DNA of 64,000 bases from JAFGGG01 sp964634205 (GCA_964634205.1 CAZWKE010000007.1:39777-103776); one strand, 5' to 3'; shown: positions 26,834 through 34,485, counted from the stretch's first letter. Numbers and translations are program-made. The notes: a model not told the origin generated them from the sequence alone.

Positions 26834-26894
26834 TAAGATTTAATAGTCTAATATATTGTTTATAGAAACAGCCTATCAAACAGAAGGAGGTCGA

Positions 26895-27422
26895 TTGGCC
26901 GCAAGAAAGAACAGAGTGAATGAAATGATCAGGGTCAGTTCCGTCCGTGTTATTGATGAGAACGGGGACCAGAAGGGTGTGATGCCTACGATTGAGGCTT
27001 TGGGCATTGCCAGAGAGATTGGGTTGGATCTTGTCGAGGTATCTCCCGATGCGAATCCGCCTGTATGCAAACTGCTGGATTACGGCAAATACAGGTTTGA
27101 ACAGGAAAAGAAAATCCGGGAGTCCAAGAAAAAACAAAAGCAGATCAAGCTTAAAGAGATACGAATGCAGCCTAAAATAGAAAAACATGATCTGGAATTC
27201 AAGACAAAGCATATCCGTGAGTTTTTGGAAGAAGGCAACAAGGTTAAGGTTACCATACGGTTTCGCGGAAGAGAAATGGCACATACGGAGTTAGGCAGAA
27301 ACGTATTGGAAAAAATTCTGGAACTGATAGACAGTTCTTATAATCTGGATGTACACCCCAAAATGGAAGGGAAATTGATGTACATGCTGTTGAGTCCGAG
27401 TTCGAAGAACAAGAAAGGATAA
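26895..27422 (+). CDS. infC: Translation initiation factor IF-3
   Basis: IF-3 binds the 30S subunit and checks start-codon pairing. The start chosen is TTG 26895 with AAGGAGG at 26884-26890; the protein then begins (M)AARKNRVNEMIRVSSVRVID, the usual IF-3 N-terminus. The frame is open to 26856 but those residues do not fit. Later motifs ILDYGKYRF-like (LLDYGKYRFEQ), KEIRMQPKIEKHDLEFK and VTIRFRGREMAHTELG are family hallmarks. 175 residues. A non-AUG start is typical of infC and lets IF-3 repress itself; here the codon is TTG, not the ATT of E. coli. Confidence 0.96.
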   Translation: MAARKNRVNEMIRVSSVRVIDENGDQKGVMPTIEALGIAREIGLDLVEVSPDANPPVCKLLDYGKYRFEQEKKIRESKKKQKQIKLKEIRMQPKIEKHDLEFKTKHIREFLEEGNKVKVTIRFRGREMAHTELGRNVLEKILELIDSSYNLDVHPKMEGKLMYMLLSPSSKNKKG

Positions 27423-27427
27423 ATATC

Positions 27428-27625
27428 ATGCCGAAAATGAAGACCAGAAAAAGCGCCGCCAAGCGCTATAAGATTACCGGTTCAGGGAAGGTCCGCTATA
27501 AAAAGCAGGGATTACGTCATATTCTTACGAAAAAAAGCACTAAGCGAAAACGGAATCTGAGAAAAAGCGGTATTTTAAGCAAGGCAGAAGCACAGCGTGC
27601 CAAGAAACTTGTAACAAGGAAATAA
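27428..27625 (+). CDS. rpmI: 50S ribosomal protein L35
   Basis: 65 residues, highly basic: MPKMKTRKSAAKRYKITGSG, KVRYKKQGLRHILTKKSTKR, full length for L35. It is the second gene of the conserved infC-rpmI-rplT operon, five bases after infC. Confidence 0.97.
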   Translation: MPKMKTRKSAAKRYKITGSGKVRYKKQGLRHILTKKSTKRKRNLRKSGILSKAEAQRAKKLVTRK

Positions 27626-27636
27626 AGGAGATATAT

Positions 27637-28005
27637 ATGCCCAGAGTAGTTACGGGAACAAGGAGACACGATCGCAGAAAGAAGATATTAAAGCTTGCAA
27701 AAGGGTATTGGGGAAGAAGAAGCAAGCTGTTAAGAACAGCCAAGGATGCGGTGGCAAAGGCCCTCTCCTATGCCTATCGGGATCGTAAACGGAAAAAAAG
27801 AGATTTTCGTTCGTTGTGGATTGCGCGTATTTCAGCCGCTTGTAAAGAAAACGACATCAATTACTCACGCTTTATGAACGGACTGAAAAAATGCGGAATA
27901 ATCATCAACAGAAAAGCATTATCAAATTTGGCCATTGAAGATCCCCAGGCATTTAAAACCATTGTCACATATGCAAAAGAGCATATGGAGAAAAAAGGAA
28001 AATGA
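27637..28005 (+). CDS. rplT: 50S ribosomal protein L20
   Basis: 122 residues: MPRVVTGTRRHDRRKKILKL, AKGYWGRRSKLLRTAKDAV and the C-terminal globular part with CGIIINRKALSNLAI. AAAGGAG precedes the start. L20 binds 23S rRNA early in assembly. Its stop overlaps the next gene by ATGA, which couples translation to the division-related pair that follows. Confidence 0.97.
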   Translation: MPRVVTGTRRHDRRKKILKLAKGYWGRRSKLLRTAKDAVAKALSYAYRDRKRKKRDFRSLWIARISAACKENDINYSRFMNGLKKCGIIINRKALSNLAIEDPQAFKTIVTYAKEHMEKKGK

Positions 28006-28460
28006 TTACATTAGAACAAATTCGTGCCCTAGAAAATAAAGTAGTGAACGCGATGGAAGTGATACAAAAACTTCAGTCAGAGAACAATACACTTCGCAGC
28101 ACCCTGGAAAAATCACAGAAAAAAATCGATGATCTTGAGTCTATGGTTAATGCGTTCAAAGCGGATCAGGATGAGATAGAACAGGGAATCGTCAACGTTC
28201 TAAGCAAACTCGATGAACTGGAAGATACGATTAATGACTCCAATGCGGAAGCTGAAGCACCGGTCGCAGAGACAGATGAAGAAGTGAGCGCAGAGACCAA
28301 TATCGAAGAGTCCGATAACGAAGAAACTGATCTTGATGAAAATTCAGAAAGTACAGGAGAAACAGAAGTAGAAAAAACCGTAGAACTGTCGCCGGAAGAC
28401 GAGGATACCCCGGATGACTCGGATGAAGAAGAAGCCGAGGAAGAGTTAGATATTTTTTAG
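28002..28460 (+). CDS. Coiled-coil protein with acidic tail, probable ZapB-like partner
   Basis: 152 residues. The first 75 form a heptad coiled coil (LEQIRALENKVVNAMEVIQK, LQSENNTLRSTLEKSQKKID); the rest is very acidic and low-complexity (Glu/Asp/Ser/Thr), ending EEELDIF. The N-terminal coil resembles ZapB and other small division coiled coils. It is translationally coupled to rplT and followed nine bases later by zapA. The terminal DIF, after an acidic linker, recalls peptides that bind FtsZ or the sliding clamp, an inference from pattern only. Confidence 0.6.
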   Translation: MITLEQIRALENKVVNAMEVIQKLQSENNTLRSTLEKSQKKIDDLESMVNAFKADQDEIEQGIVNVLSKLDELEDTINDSNAEAEAPVAETDEEVSAETNIEESDNEETDLDENSESTGETEVEKTVELSPEDEDTPDDSDEEEAEEELDIF

Positions 28461-28469
28461 GCAGTTACG

Positions 28470-28790
28470 TTGAAAGAAAAAAATCAGTTAAAAGTCACCC
28501 TGCTCGGTACTTCGTTGATGATCCAATCCGACGAAGATGCAGAGCACCTGCAGGCGGTTATACAATATTTTGAAAAAAAAATAGATGAGGTAAAAAAACG
28601 CTTGCCGGCAACCGAACCAATCAAACTGGCGGTTCTGGCCGGGTTAAATATCGTCGATGAGTTATTAAAAATCCAAACTCAGGTTAGAACGCAACAGGCC
28701 TCCGCTCACGATTCAGTTAATGAAGCGGAAGAGGTAGAACGCATCACTCGGAGAATGATCCAAAAATTAGATAACATCCTCACTCCATGA
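28470..28790 (+). CDS. zapA: Cell division protein ZapA
   Basis: ZapA bundles FtsZ filaments. 106 residues: N-terminal LKVTLLGTSLMIQSDEDAEHL (the ZapA strand-helix), PIKLAVLAGLNIVDELLKIQ, and a C-terminal coiled coil. The start is TTG 28470 (MKEKNQLKVTLLG), with little SD; coupling to the coiled-coil gene is likely. Its 3' end overlaps the convergent PfkB kinase gene by 24 bases. Confidence 0.88.
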   Translation: MKEKNQLKVTLLGTSLMIQSDEDAEHLQAVIQYFEKKIDEVKKRLPATEPIKLAVLAGLNIVDELLKIQTQVRTQQASAHDSVNEAEEVERITRRMIQKLDNILTP

Positions 28791-29765
28791 AAGCGTGTTG
28801 TAACCACACCCCTGGGTACAAACAATCAAGCTGGCCAGCTTGTTGGCAAGCCTACAGCTTTTTTTCAACGGAAAATTATTAAACAGGCCATAGAGGAGAC
28901 CGCCGGCGAATGCATCCCCCGCTCCTGTTGTATCGGTCGCCGCAACCACGAAACCGTCACAACGGGCCAGTTCGTTATTTGCGTAATAAAACGCACCGTC
29001 TTTACCGGTTTTCATTATAACAATAGGGGCAAAATCCTTTACGCTTTTTATTACCTCCTCGTATGCGCTTTGTCTTCCCGCCAGAATTGAGTATTCCTGA
29101 TAATTCCCAAACAGCAGATCAACATGATCGGGTATCCATGATAAAAATTCATCGCGGTAACGCGAGACGACAAACGGGTCGGCCAGATCAAAAGAAACAG
29201 AGACATGCTTTTCTTTGGCGGTTTTTACCATATTTTTTACAAGCTGCTTTTGATTCTCCGTGTCCCATTGGTATCCGGTAATATGAAGAATGCCGGCCTT
29301 ATCGATAAGAGAAAAGTCAACATCTTGGGCGGACATGGTTTTGCAGGCACCCAGGCTGGTCAGCATTGTTCTTTCCGAATCCGGGGTAACAAGGATAATC
29401 GAAGCGCCGGTTGATATATTCTTCACTGCAATCTTATTGCCTACTCCCATAGCTTCAATGTCTTTAATATACGCGCTGCCGATATCATCTTTTCCTACCG
29501 CACCGATAAACACGGGGCGGGGGAATCCCCTCCCCTTGCTTAAAAATGCAAAACCGCGTAATGTGTTTGCGCAACTGCCGCCGGGAGATAACCGGGGTGC
29601 GGGTAATGTTTTAAATACCCGTGCAAACCGCTCCTCATCGATAAGGTTCATAGTTCCCGGTTTTACCTGTTGAGCATCCAGAAAACCGTAATCCACATGA
29701 GAGACAATATCCATAAGCGGATTTCCGACACCCAGAACGGATATCTTCTTGTTTTTATCAATCAT
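28767..29765 (-). CDS. PfkB-family sugar/nucleoside kinase
   Basis: 332-residue ribokinase-fold kinase. Seen: GNPLMDIVSHVDYGFL near the N-terminus, the GGSCANTLRGFAFL first signature, and the ATP/catalytic motif ATDTTGAGDAFAGGLLYG with its catalytic Asp. The N-terminal GSCAN pattern and length resemble adenosine kinases and related spirochaete/plant PfkB proteins more than fructokinases; the substrate is not assigned. GAGGA precedes ATG 29765. It is divergent from the PilZ gene and convergent with zapA. Confidence 0.85.
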   Translation of the reverse strand: MIDKNKKISVLGVGNPLMDIVSHVDYGFLDAQQVKPGTMNLIDEERFARVFKTLPAPRLSPGGSCANTLRGFAFLSKGRGFPRPVFIGAVGKDDIGSAYIKDIEAMGVGNKIAVKNISTGASIILVTPDSERTMLTSLGACKTMSAQDVDFSLIDKAGILHITGYQWDTENQKQLVKNMVKTAKEKHVSVSFDLADPFVVSRYRDEFLSWIPDHVDLLFGNYQEYSILAGRQSAYEEVIKSVKDFAPIVIMKTGKDGAFYYANNELARCDGFVVAATDTTGAGDAFAGGLLYGLFNNFPLKKSCRLANKLASLIVCTQGCGYNTLSWSEDVI

Positions 29766-29779
29766 TTTATCCTCTTACA

Positions 29780-29808
29780 TTGACATTCGATTATTGAGCC
29801 ACTATACT
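29780..29808 (+). promoter_or_regulatory. Promoter of the PilZ gene
   Basis: TTGACA (29780-29785), 17-base spacer, TATACT (29803-29808). A second, nearer pair TTGAGC (29794-29799)/TATAGA (29816-29821) with a 16-base spacer ends ten bases before ATG 29832. No Shine-Dalgarno is present, so the nearer one would give an almost leaderless mRNA. Confidence 0.6.
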
Positions 29809-29831
29809 CTACTTATATAGATTTTACTGAT

Positions 29832-30650
29832 ATGTCAATCATTACAAGCCAACAGCTGAAAAATTATTATAGCGATTATAAAGATATCGAGGTGAATTTT
29901 AATACCCAGGTTATCAGTGCCACCGGACTGCTGGCGAAACAGATCTATTTTAAATGTGTTGGTAATCACTGGCCGTGTGTAATCTATTCTTCTTCCATGT
30001 CGAGTGCCAAGATTATCGCCAATCTGAACGTTTCTTTTTATGATGCAGTCAAGCACGCCGACAACCTTATTCAATTACGCTTCGCCTTTAAACGTCCCGA
30101 TAAAAGCGATCCACTCACTTTTTTCATTGCCGCGAAAATAGCCGGATTTACCCCCTATGGGAAGAAAAAGGGTGATCTCAACTTCATCTCCCTGAATTAT
30201 ACCCAGAAGCCCCCCAATGATCTTATCGAAATACTGGGTATCTTATTGGAAGCAAAAGAGAGTTCAAAAAACCGACAAACGGAGCGTATTGTCATTACCC
30301 CCGAAAGCAGCCGGGTACTGGGGCTGAAATCAAAGGATGCAATCGTATCGATAGATAAAATTCCCCGCCGCTGCCTTATCCGTGATATTGCCTTTGGTGG
30401 TGCCAAGATAATCCTGATTGGAATAGCAAAATTTCTGATTGACAAGTCGATTGTTTTGCATGTGGCATTTGAAGATGAAACCGAGACGATGGCTTTGCCA
30501 GGTAAGATAATAAGAAATGAGGAGGTTGCGGGCAGAAAGGATCTGACCGCCCTGGCCATCCAGTTTGACGATGAATCCCTCCCGCTGACTTTTAAAATGA
30601 AGATCAGCCAATATTTCAAGCAGATGCATAAGAAGTATGATCATAGTTAA
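29832..30650 (+). CDS. PilZ-domain (c-di-GMP receptor) protein with PilZN3-like N-terminal half
   Basis: 272 residues. The C-terminal half carries the PilZ signature: RRCLIRDIAFGGAKI (an RxxxR-type arginine pair followed by D-I-A-F-G-G, family D/NxSxxG) and ALPGKIIRNEEV, LTALAIQFDD. The N-terminal half (about residues 1-130) resembles the spirochaete PilZN3-type domain. PilZ proteins bind cyclic di-GMP and in spirochaetes affect motility and virulence. The following TPR and flagellin genes make a motility role plausible. The serine of the consensus is replaced by phenylalanine (RDIAFGG), so binding should be checked. Confidence 0.78.
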   Translation: MSIITSQQLKNYYSDYKDIEVNFNTQVISATGLLAKQIYFKCVGNHWPCVIYSSSMSSAKIIANLNVSFYDAVKHADNLIQLRFAFKRPDKSDPLTFFIAAKIAGFTPYGKKKGDLNFISLNYTQKPPNDLIEILGILLEAKESSKNRQTERIVITPESSRVLGLKSKDAIVSIDKIPRRCLIRDIAFGGAKIILIGIAKFLIDKSIVLHVAFEDETETMALPGKIIRNEEVAGRKDLTALAIQFDDESLPLTFKMKISQYFKQMHKKYDHS

Positions 30651-30653
30651 TGC

Positions 30654-30682
30654 TTGACTTTTATTTTTATTGTTTTTAAATT
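30654..30682 (+). promoter_or_regulatory. Promoter giving a leaderless transcript for the TPR gene
   Basis: TTGACT (30654-30659), 17-base spacer, TAAATT (30677-30682); ATG 30691 begins eight bases after the -10, where transcription should start. The upstream bases are pyrimidine-rich with no Shine-Dalgarno. Confidence 0.55.
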
Positions 30683-30690
30683 CCCTTTCA

Positions 30691-31800
30691 ATGGAAGAAC
30701 CACATAAGCACCTGAAAGATATAGGGTTTATTACAATTCCCGATAATCTGGCAACCGGAGTAAAGGAGTTTACAATCGCTCCCGATATCAAACTTCCGGT
30801 TGAACTTGGGCCTGACAAGTTATCATGGAATACGGCGAACATAACCTGGGAAGCCATAATAGCCGGTATTCTGCGCGTCCTCATTGCCGATCCCGCATAT
30901 GAGCACGCATCGTACTACAGGAAGCTGGTTATTACGTTAAAACCGAATATCAAGCATGATTTTACCGAGGCCGGTATAATTAAGGCCAAAAATAAGGACT
31001 TTCCGGTTGCCATAGAGATATTTGAGGCTTTACACGCACTTTTCCCCGGCTGTGCGGTAAGTGCATTAAATCTTGCCCTGGTGTATGAAGACGCTTCGGA
31101 ACAATATAAAAAAACCGGTTCGGATATTTTTGGCGAATATACGGATCGTGCCTTTTCGGCATATAAACACGCGTTGCAGTGTGACCCTGAGCTTGCGGAA
31201 ATATATTACAATATGGGATATTTCTTTTTACGCCAGGAAAGCTTCAAAAAAGCCAAAGAACAGTTTTCCCGTTATCTGGAACTGGAAACAGACAAAGAGA
31301 AACGCAGGCACGTTGAGAAAATTATTGGTGATTTGGAGTCCCTTTTACAGACGGACAATCTGTTCAAGGAGGCATTCGATAATATTTCCATGGGAAACGA
31401 ACAGCAGGGAATTGAAAAAATCACTGCCCTGCTTGAAAAAAACCCGGATTTTTGGAACGGCTGGTTTCTCCTGGGCTGGGGTTACAGACGACTGCGACGG
31501 TTTCCCGAAGCAAAATCCGCCTTTTTAAAGGCACTTGAAAAAACAAAACCCAATCCGGACCTCCTGAACGAGATAGCTATAACCTGTATGGAGTTGGGGG
31601 ATCTTGATCAGAGTGAGCAGTACCTGAAACAGGCTCTGAAACTGGAACCCCACAACACAAAGGTAATTTCCAACCTTGGTGTTGTGGCCTTAAGAAATGG
31701 ATATCAAGAGCTTGCCGAAGGATATTTTAAGACTGTATTGGAATTCGCCCCAAAAGACGAAATCGCCGGACAGTTTTTAAAAGAAATTCAAAAAAAATAA
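30691..31800 (+). CDS. Soluble TPR protein
   Basis: 369 residues from ATG 30691 (MEEPHKHLKDIGFITIPD); an in-frame TTG at 30670 lies inside the promoter and is unlikely. The N-terminal third (to about residue 85) is not TPR. After that come TPR units: AVSALNLALVYEDASEQYKK, AFSAYKHALQCDPELAEIYYNMG, FKKAKEQFSRYLELETDKE, DLDQSEQYLKQALKLEPHNT, YQELAEGYFKTVLEFAPKDE. No signal peptide, so cytoplasmic. It lies between the PilZ gene and the flagellins. Confidence 0.78.
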   Translation: MEEPHKHLKDIGFITIPDNLATGVKEFTIAPDIKLPVELGPDKLSWNTANITWEAIIAGILRVLIADPAYEHASYYRKLVITLKPNIKHDFTEAGIIKAKNKDFPVAIEIFEALHALFPGCAVSALNLALVYEDASEQYKKTGSDIFGEYTDRAFSAYKHALQCDPELAEIYYNMGYFFLRQESFKKAKEQFSRYLELETDKEKRRHVEKIIGDLESLLQTDNLFKEAFDNISMGNEQQGIEKITALLEKNPDFWNGWFLLGWGYRRLRRFPEAKSAFLKALEKTKPNPDLLNEIAITCMELGDLDQSEQYLKQALKLEPHNTKVISNLGVVALRNGYQELAEGYFKTVLEFAPKDEIAGQFLKEIQKK

Positions 31801-31887
31801 AAAAAGCTTAAGTTTTTAAGTTCTCCGTACCGATACACTGAATAAGGACAGTTTTTGAGTAAAAGGTGGTAAAAGGCTTTTTATGGT

Positions 31888-31937
31888 ACTTATCCTTTAC
31901 TATCGGTAGAAAACTTTAGCGCCTTTAAAGGATAAGT
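31888..31937 (+). repeat. Inverted repeat upstream of the first flagellin gene
   Basis: Perfect 11-base arms ACTTATCCTTT (31888-31898) and AAAGGATAAGT (31927-31937) with a 28-base centre, about 90 bases before the flagellin start. It could be an operator or an RNA hairpin. No copy was seen before the second flagellin gene. Confidence 0.6.
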
Positions 31938-31978
31938 AAAATAAAAAGTTGCTGCTATATCGGTATGATATAGTAAAT

Positions 31979-31996
31979 GAGAGCAAGGATGCTCTC
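31979..31996 (+). promoter_or_regulatory. CsrA-type hairpin in the first flagellin leader
   Basis: GAGAGCA (31979-31985) pairs with TGCTCTC (31990-31996), exposing AGGA in the loop. The core CAAGGATG matches eight of nine positions of the CsrA consensus CARGGAUGU. The SD CAAGGAGG lies at 32011-32018, 27 bases GGA to GGA, fitting a second site for the dimer. Confidence 0.65.
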
Positions 31997-32023
31997 TTTC
32001 GAAATGGTTTCAAGGAGGAAACT

Positions 32024-32884
32024 ATGATAATCAACCACAATATTAGCGCAATCTTCGCTAATAACAGGCTCAAGCAGAATGACCTTAATCAGACCAAACG
32101 CATGGAAAAGCTTTCATCCGGTTTGCGGATTGTAAGAGCAGGTGATGATGCTTCAGGTCTGGCCGTCTCCGAAAAGATGCGCTCGCAGATTCGCGGTCTG
32201 AATCAGGCCGAGAAAAATGCCGAGAACGGCATCTCTTTCATTCAGGTTGCCGAAGGCTACCTGCAGGAATCCCAGGATGTACTGCAAAGAATACGCGAAC
32301 TGGCTGTACAGGCATCAAACGGAATTTATTCCGATGAGGACCGTATGCAGATCCAGGTCGAGGTCTCACAGCTCATCGACGAAATCGACAGGGTTGCGTC
32401 TCATGCCCAGTTTAACGGTATGAATATGCTTACCGGTCGTTTTGCTCGTGAAACCGGTGAGAATACCGTATCCAATTCAATGTGGTTTCATATTGGGGCC
32501 AATATGGATCAGCGCATACGTGTGTTCATCGGGACAATGACTTCGTATGCTCTGAATGTAAAAGAGATCGGTAGTGACGACATTCTGTCACTACAAACAC
32601 CGGATGGCGCAAACAGGGCCATCGGATCCGTAGACGTTGCGCTTACCAAAATAAGCAAGCAGCGCGCGGACCTTGGTGCGTACCAGAACAGGCTGGAATA
32701 CGCCGCCAAGGGTCTGTCTGTCGGGTCGGAAAATATGCAGGCTTCCGAATCTCGTATTCGCGATGCCGATATGGCGCATGAGATGGTGGAATATACCAAG
32801 GATTCAATCCTTGTACAGTCTGCCACCGCTATGCTGGCCCAGGCAAACACAAAAACGCAAGCAATGTTGCAACTTCTGAGATAG
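32024..32884 (+). CDS. flaB: Flagellin, core filament protein FlaB, copy 1
   Basis: Core flagellin of the periplasmic flagellum, 286 residues from ATG 32024, preceded by CAAGGAGG. The conserved N-terminal D0/D1 region (MIINHNISAIFANNRLKQ, KLSSGLRIVRAGDDASGLAV) and C-terminal region (RADLGAYQNRLEYAAKGLSV to AMLAQANTKTQAMLQLLR) are intact; the short variable middle is typical of spirochaete FlaB. No signal peptide, since export is through the flagellar type III apparatus. The frame is open upstream to 31949, but those codons do not match and include the leader hairpin. A hairpin (32962-33007) follows. Confidence 0.96.
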   Translation: MIINHNISAIFANNRLKQNDLNQTKRMEKLSSGLRIVRAGDDASGLAVSEKMRSQIRGLNQAEKNAENGISFIQVAEGYLQESQDVLQRIRELAVQASNGIYSDEDRMQIQVEVSQLIDEIDRVASHAQFNGMNMLTGRFARETGENTVSNSMWFHIGANMDQRIRVFIGTMTSYALNVKEIGSDDILSLQTPDGANRAIGSVDVALTKISKQRADLGAYQNRLEYAAKGLSVGSENMQASESRIRDADMAHEMVEYTKDSILVQSATAMLAQANTKTQAMLQLLR

Positions 32885-32961
32885 CGTATTAGAATAGAAG
32901 TTGTAGTAAACCGTTTTTGATCTTTGAAAAACAAACCTTCCTGGTTGTTATGCCGAAGGCG

Positions 32962-33007
32962 AAAGAGATTCCCCGATCGAATCATACATGATCGGGGGAA
33001 TCTCTTT
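32962..33007 (+). terminator. Strong hairpin after the first flagellin gene
   Basis: AAAGAGATTCCCCGATC (32962-32978) pairs with GATCGGGGGAATCTCTTT (32990-33007), 17 pairs with one bulged G. Only a short T run follows, so it may be a terminator or a 3' stabiliser of the abundant flagellin mRNA. Confidence 0.75.
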
Positions 33008-33083
33008 GCCGACACGAAACGGGAACGGTGAGCGGAGGGAAGCGCGATATCTTTCCGCTTTTCGAATGTGTGGGCATAATATG

Positions 33084-33104
33084 AAAAGGCAAAGGATGCC
33101 TTTT
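33084..33104 (+). promoter_or_regulatory. CsrA-type hairpin in the second flagellin leader
   Basis: AAAAGGCA (33084-33091) pairs with TGCCTTTT (33097-33104), loop AAGGA. The SD CAAGGAGG (33114-33121) lies 23 bases GGA to GGA downstream. Same architecture as before the first flagellin gene, though the stem bases differ. Confidence 0.68.
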
Positions 33105-33126
33105 ATAATAAATCAAGGAGGGTTTT

Positions 33127-33984
33127 ATGATTATAAACCATAATATAAGTGCCATGTACGCCAACAGACACTTGAAATTCGTCGGCTGGGCTCTCAATAA
33201 AGATATTGAAAAGTTGTCCTCTGGTCAGAGGATCAACAAAGCCGGTGATGATGCATCCGGTCTTGCGGTATCAGAAAAACTGCGCTCACAGATCCGCGGT
33301 TTAAACCAGGCTGAAAGAAATATCGAAAATGGTATTTCCTTTATTCAGACCACTGAAGGATATCTGCAGGAAAGCCAGGACATTCTCCACAGAATGAGAG
33401 AATTGGCTGTACAGTCTTCAAATGGTATTTATAGTGATTTTGACCGTCAACAGATTCAGGTTGAGGTTTCTCAGCTGATCGATGAAGTCAACAGGATTGC
33501 ATCACACGCTGAGTTCAACAGGCTTCCGCTTCTGCAGGGTGATTTTGCACAAAATGCACCCGGAGGCAGGGAGATGTGGTTTCACGTTGGCGCCAACATG
33601 GACCAGAGAATCCAGGTTTTTATTGGCACAATGACCGCACAGGCATTGGGTCTTGAGCAGGCACAGGGACAGGCCCAGGGCAGAACAAACATTTCTGATC
33701 CGAACGCGGCGAACCAGGCTATCGGTACCGTTGATGTTGCTTTGGATAAATTATCACGGCAACGTGCCGATCTTGGCGCCTATCAGAACAGAATGGAATA
33801 TGCCGCCAAGGGAGTATCTGTAGCCGCAGAAAATATGCAGGCAGCCGAATCACTGATTCGCGATACGGACATGGCCACCGCAATGGTACACTATGTCAAG
33901 GATCAGATACTGTTACAGGCAGGTACAGCGATGCTGGCCCAGGCCAATACAAAGACTCAGTCAACCTTGCAGTTACTTCAATAA
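33127..33984 (+). CDS. flaB: Flagellin, core filament protein FlaB, copy 2
   Basis: 285 residues with intact conserved ends: MIINHNISAMYANRHLKFVG, IEKLSSGQRINKAGDDASG, and AYQNRMEYAAKGVSVAAENM to NTKTQSTLQLLQ. The middle contains a Gln/Gly/Ala-rich insert (LEQAQGQAQGRTNISD) not present in copy 1. HLKFVGWALNKDIEKLSSG is very close to treponemal FlaB cores. Together the two flagellins would form a mixed FlaB core under the FlaA sheath encoded near 22 kb. The flaG-fliD genes follow on the same strand. Confidence 0.96.
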   Translation: MIINHNISAMYANRHLKFVGWALNKDIEKLSSGQRINKAGDDASGLAVSEKLRSQIRGLNQAERNIENGISFIQTTEGYLQESQDILHRMRELAVQSSNGIYSDFDRQQIQVEVSQLIDEVNRIASHAEFNRLPLLQGDFAQNAPGGREMWFHVGANMDQRIQVFIGTMTAQALGLEQAQGQAQGRTNISDPNAANQAIGTVDVALDKLSRQRADLGAYQNRMEYAAKGVSVAAENMQAAESLIRDTDMATAMVHYVKDQILLQAGTAMLAQANTKTQSTLQLLQ

Positions 33985-34007
33985 ATAGAAAAAAACATAC
34001 CGTTCCC

Positions 34008-34036
34008 CAAAGAGGCTTCTGGACGTCGTCTCTTTG
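34008..34036 (+). terminator. Hairpin between the second flagellin gene and flaG
   Basis: CAAAGAG (34008-34014) and CTCTTTG (34030-34036) form a seven-base stem, without a T run. Probably a leaky terminator or processing site that limits read-through from flaB to flaG-fliD. Confidence 0.45.
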
Positions 34037-34104
34037 AAATTAAAACGGATGACAGGGGGGCCGCGCTCTCCCCTTCATCTATTTCTCTTATAAGGAGGTA
34101 TCCA

Positions 34105-34452
34105 ATGAGTTTTGAAATACCTTCAGTAATGAACTCCGGCACATTAAAAGATCATGTGCTTACCGAACAACAAGCAAAAGCGAATGTAGGGAAAAAGCAG
34201 ACAGCGGAAAAAATCAAAGAACAAGATTCACACAAAGAGATTCGAAGTGCATTAACGACACTTGAACAGGCCGCGAACATATTCAACAAAAGACTGAAGC
34301 TACGTGTAGATGAGGACATTGATCGTGTAGTGGTAAAGGTAATCGATACTACCAACAATAAGGTGATCAAGGAAATTCCGCCCGTAGAAGTACAACGCAT
34401 GCTGCTGCGCATTAAAGAAACCATAGGTATATTATTTGACGAAAAAATTTAA
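34105..34452 (+). CDS. flaG: Flagellar protein FlaG
   Basis: 115 residues. The C-terminal FlaG domain is recognised by LKLRVDEDIDRVVVKVIDTTNNKVIKEIPPVEVQRMLLRI (given here only as its motif span, residues about 69-108; key part VIKEIPP). The N-terminal half is charged and low-complexity. FlaG influences filament length. AAGGAGG precedes the ATG. It is placed between flaB and fliD, as in many flagellar loci. Confidence 0.9.
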   Translation: MSFEIPSVMNSGTLKDHVLTEQQAKANVGKKQTAEKIKEQDSHKEIRSALTTLEQAANIFNKRLKLRVDEDIDRVVVKVIDTTNNKVIKEIPPVEVQRMLLRIKETIGILFDEKI

Positions 34453-34485
34453 GTGCGATACGGAACGAACTGATAATTATATTAT

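Noticed and set aside
26840..26894. Ribosomal-protein leader for L20 regulation before infC
   Set aside because: Only about 55 bases of leader with no matching pseudoknot fold visible by eye.
28791..28800. 6S RNA gene, which often follows zapA
   Set aside because: There is no room: the next gene on the other strand overlaps zapA.
31949..32023. N-terminal extension of the first flagellin by 25 residues
   Set aside because: The conserved flagellin start MIINHNIS with a strong SD begins at 32024; the extra codons cover the leader hairpin.
31801..33126. Sigma-28 promoters (TAAA-N15-GCCGATAA) ahead of the flagellins
   Set aside because: No convincing match was found upstream of either gene.
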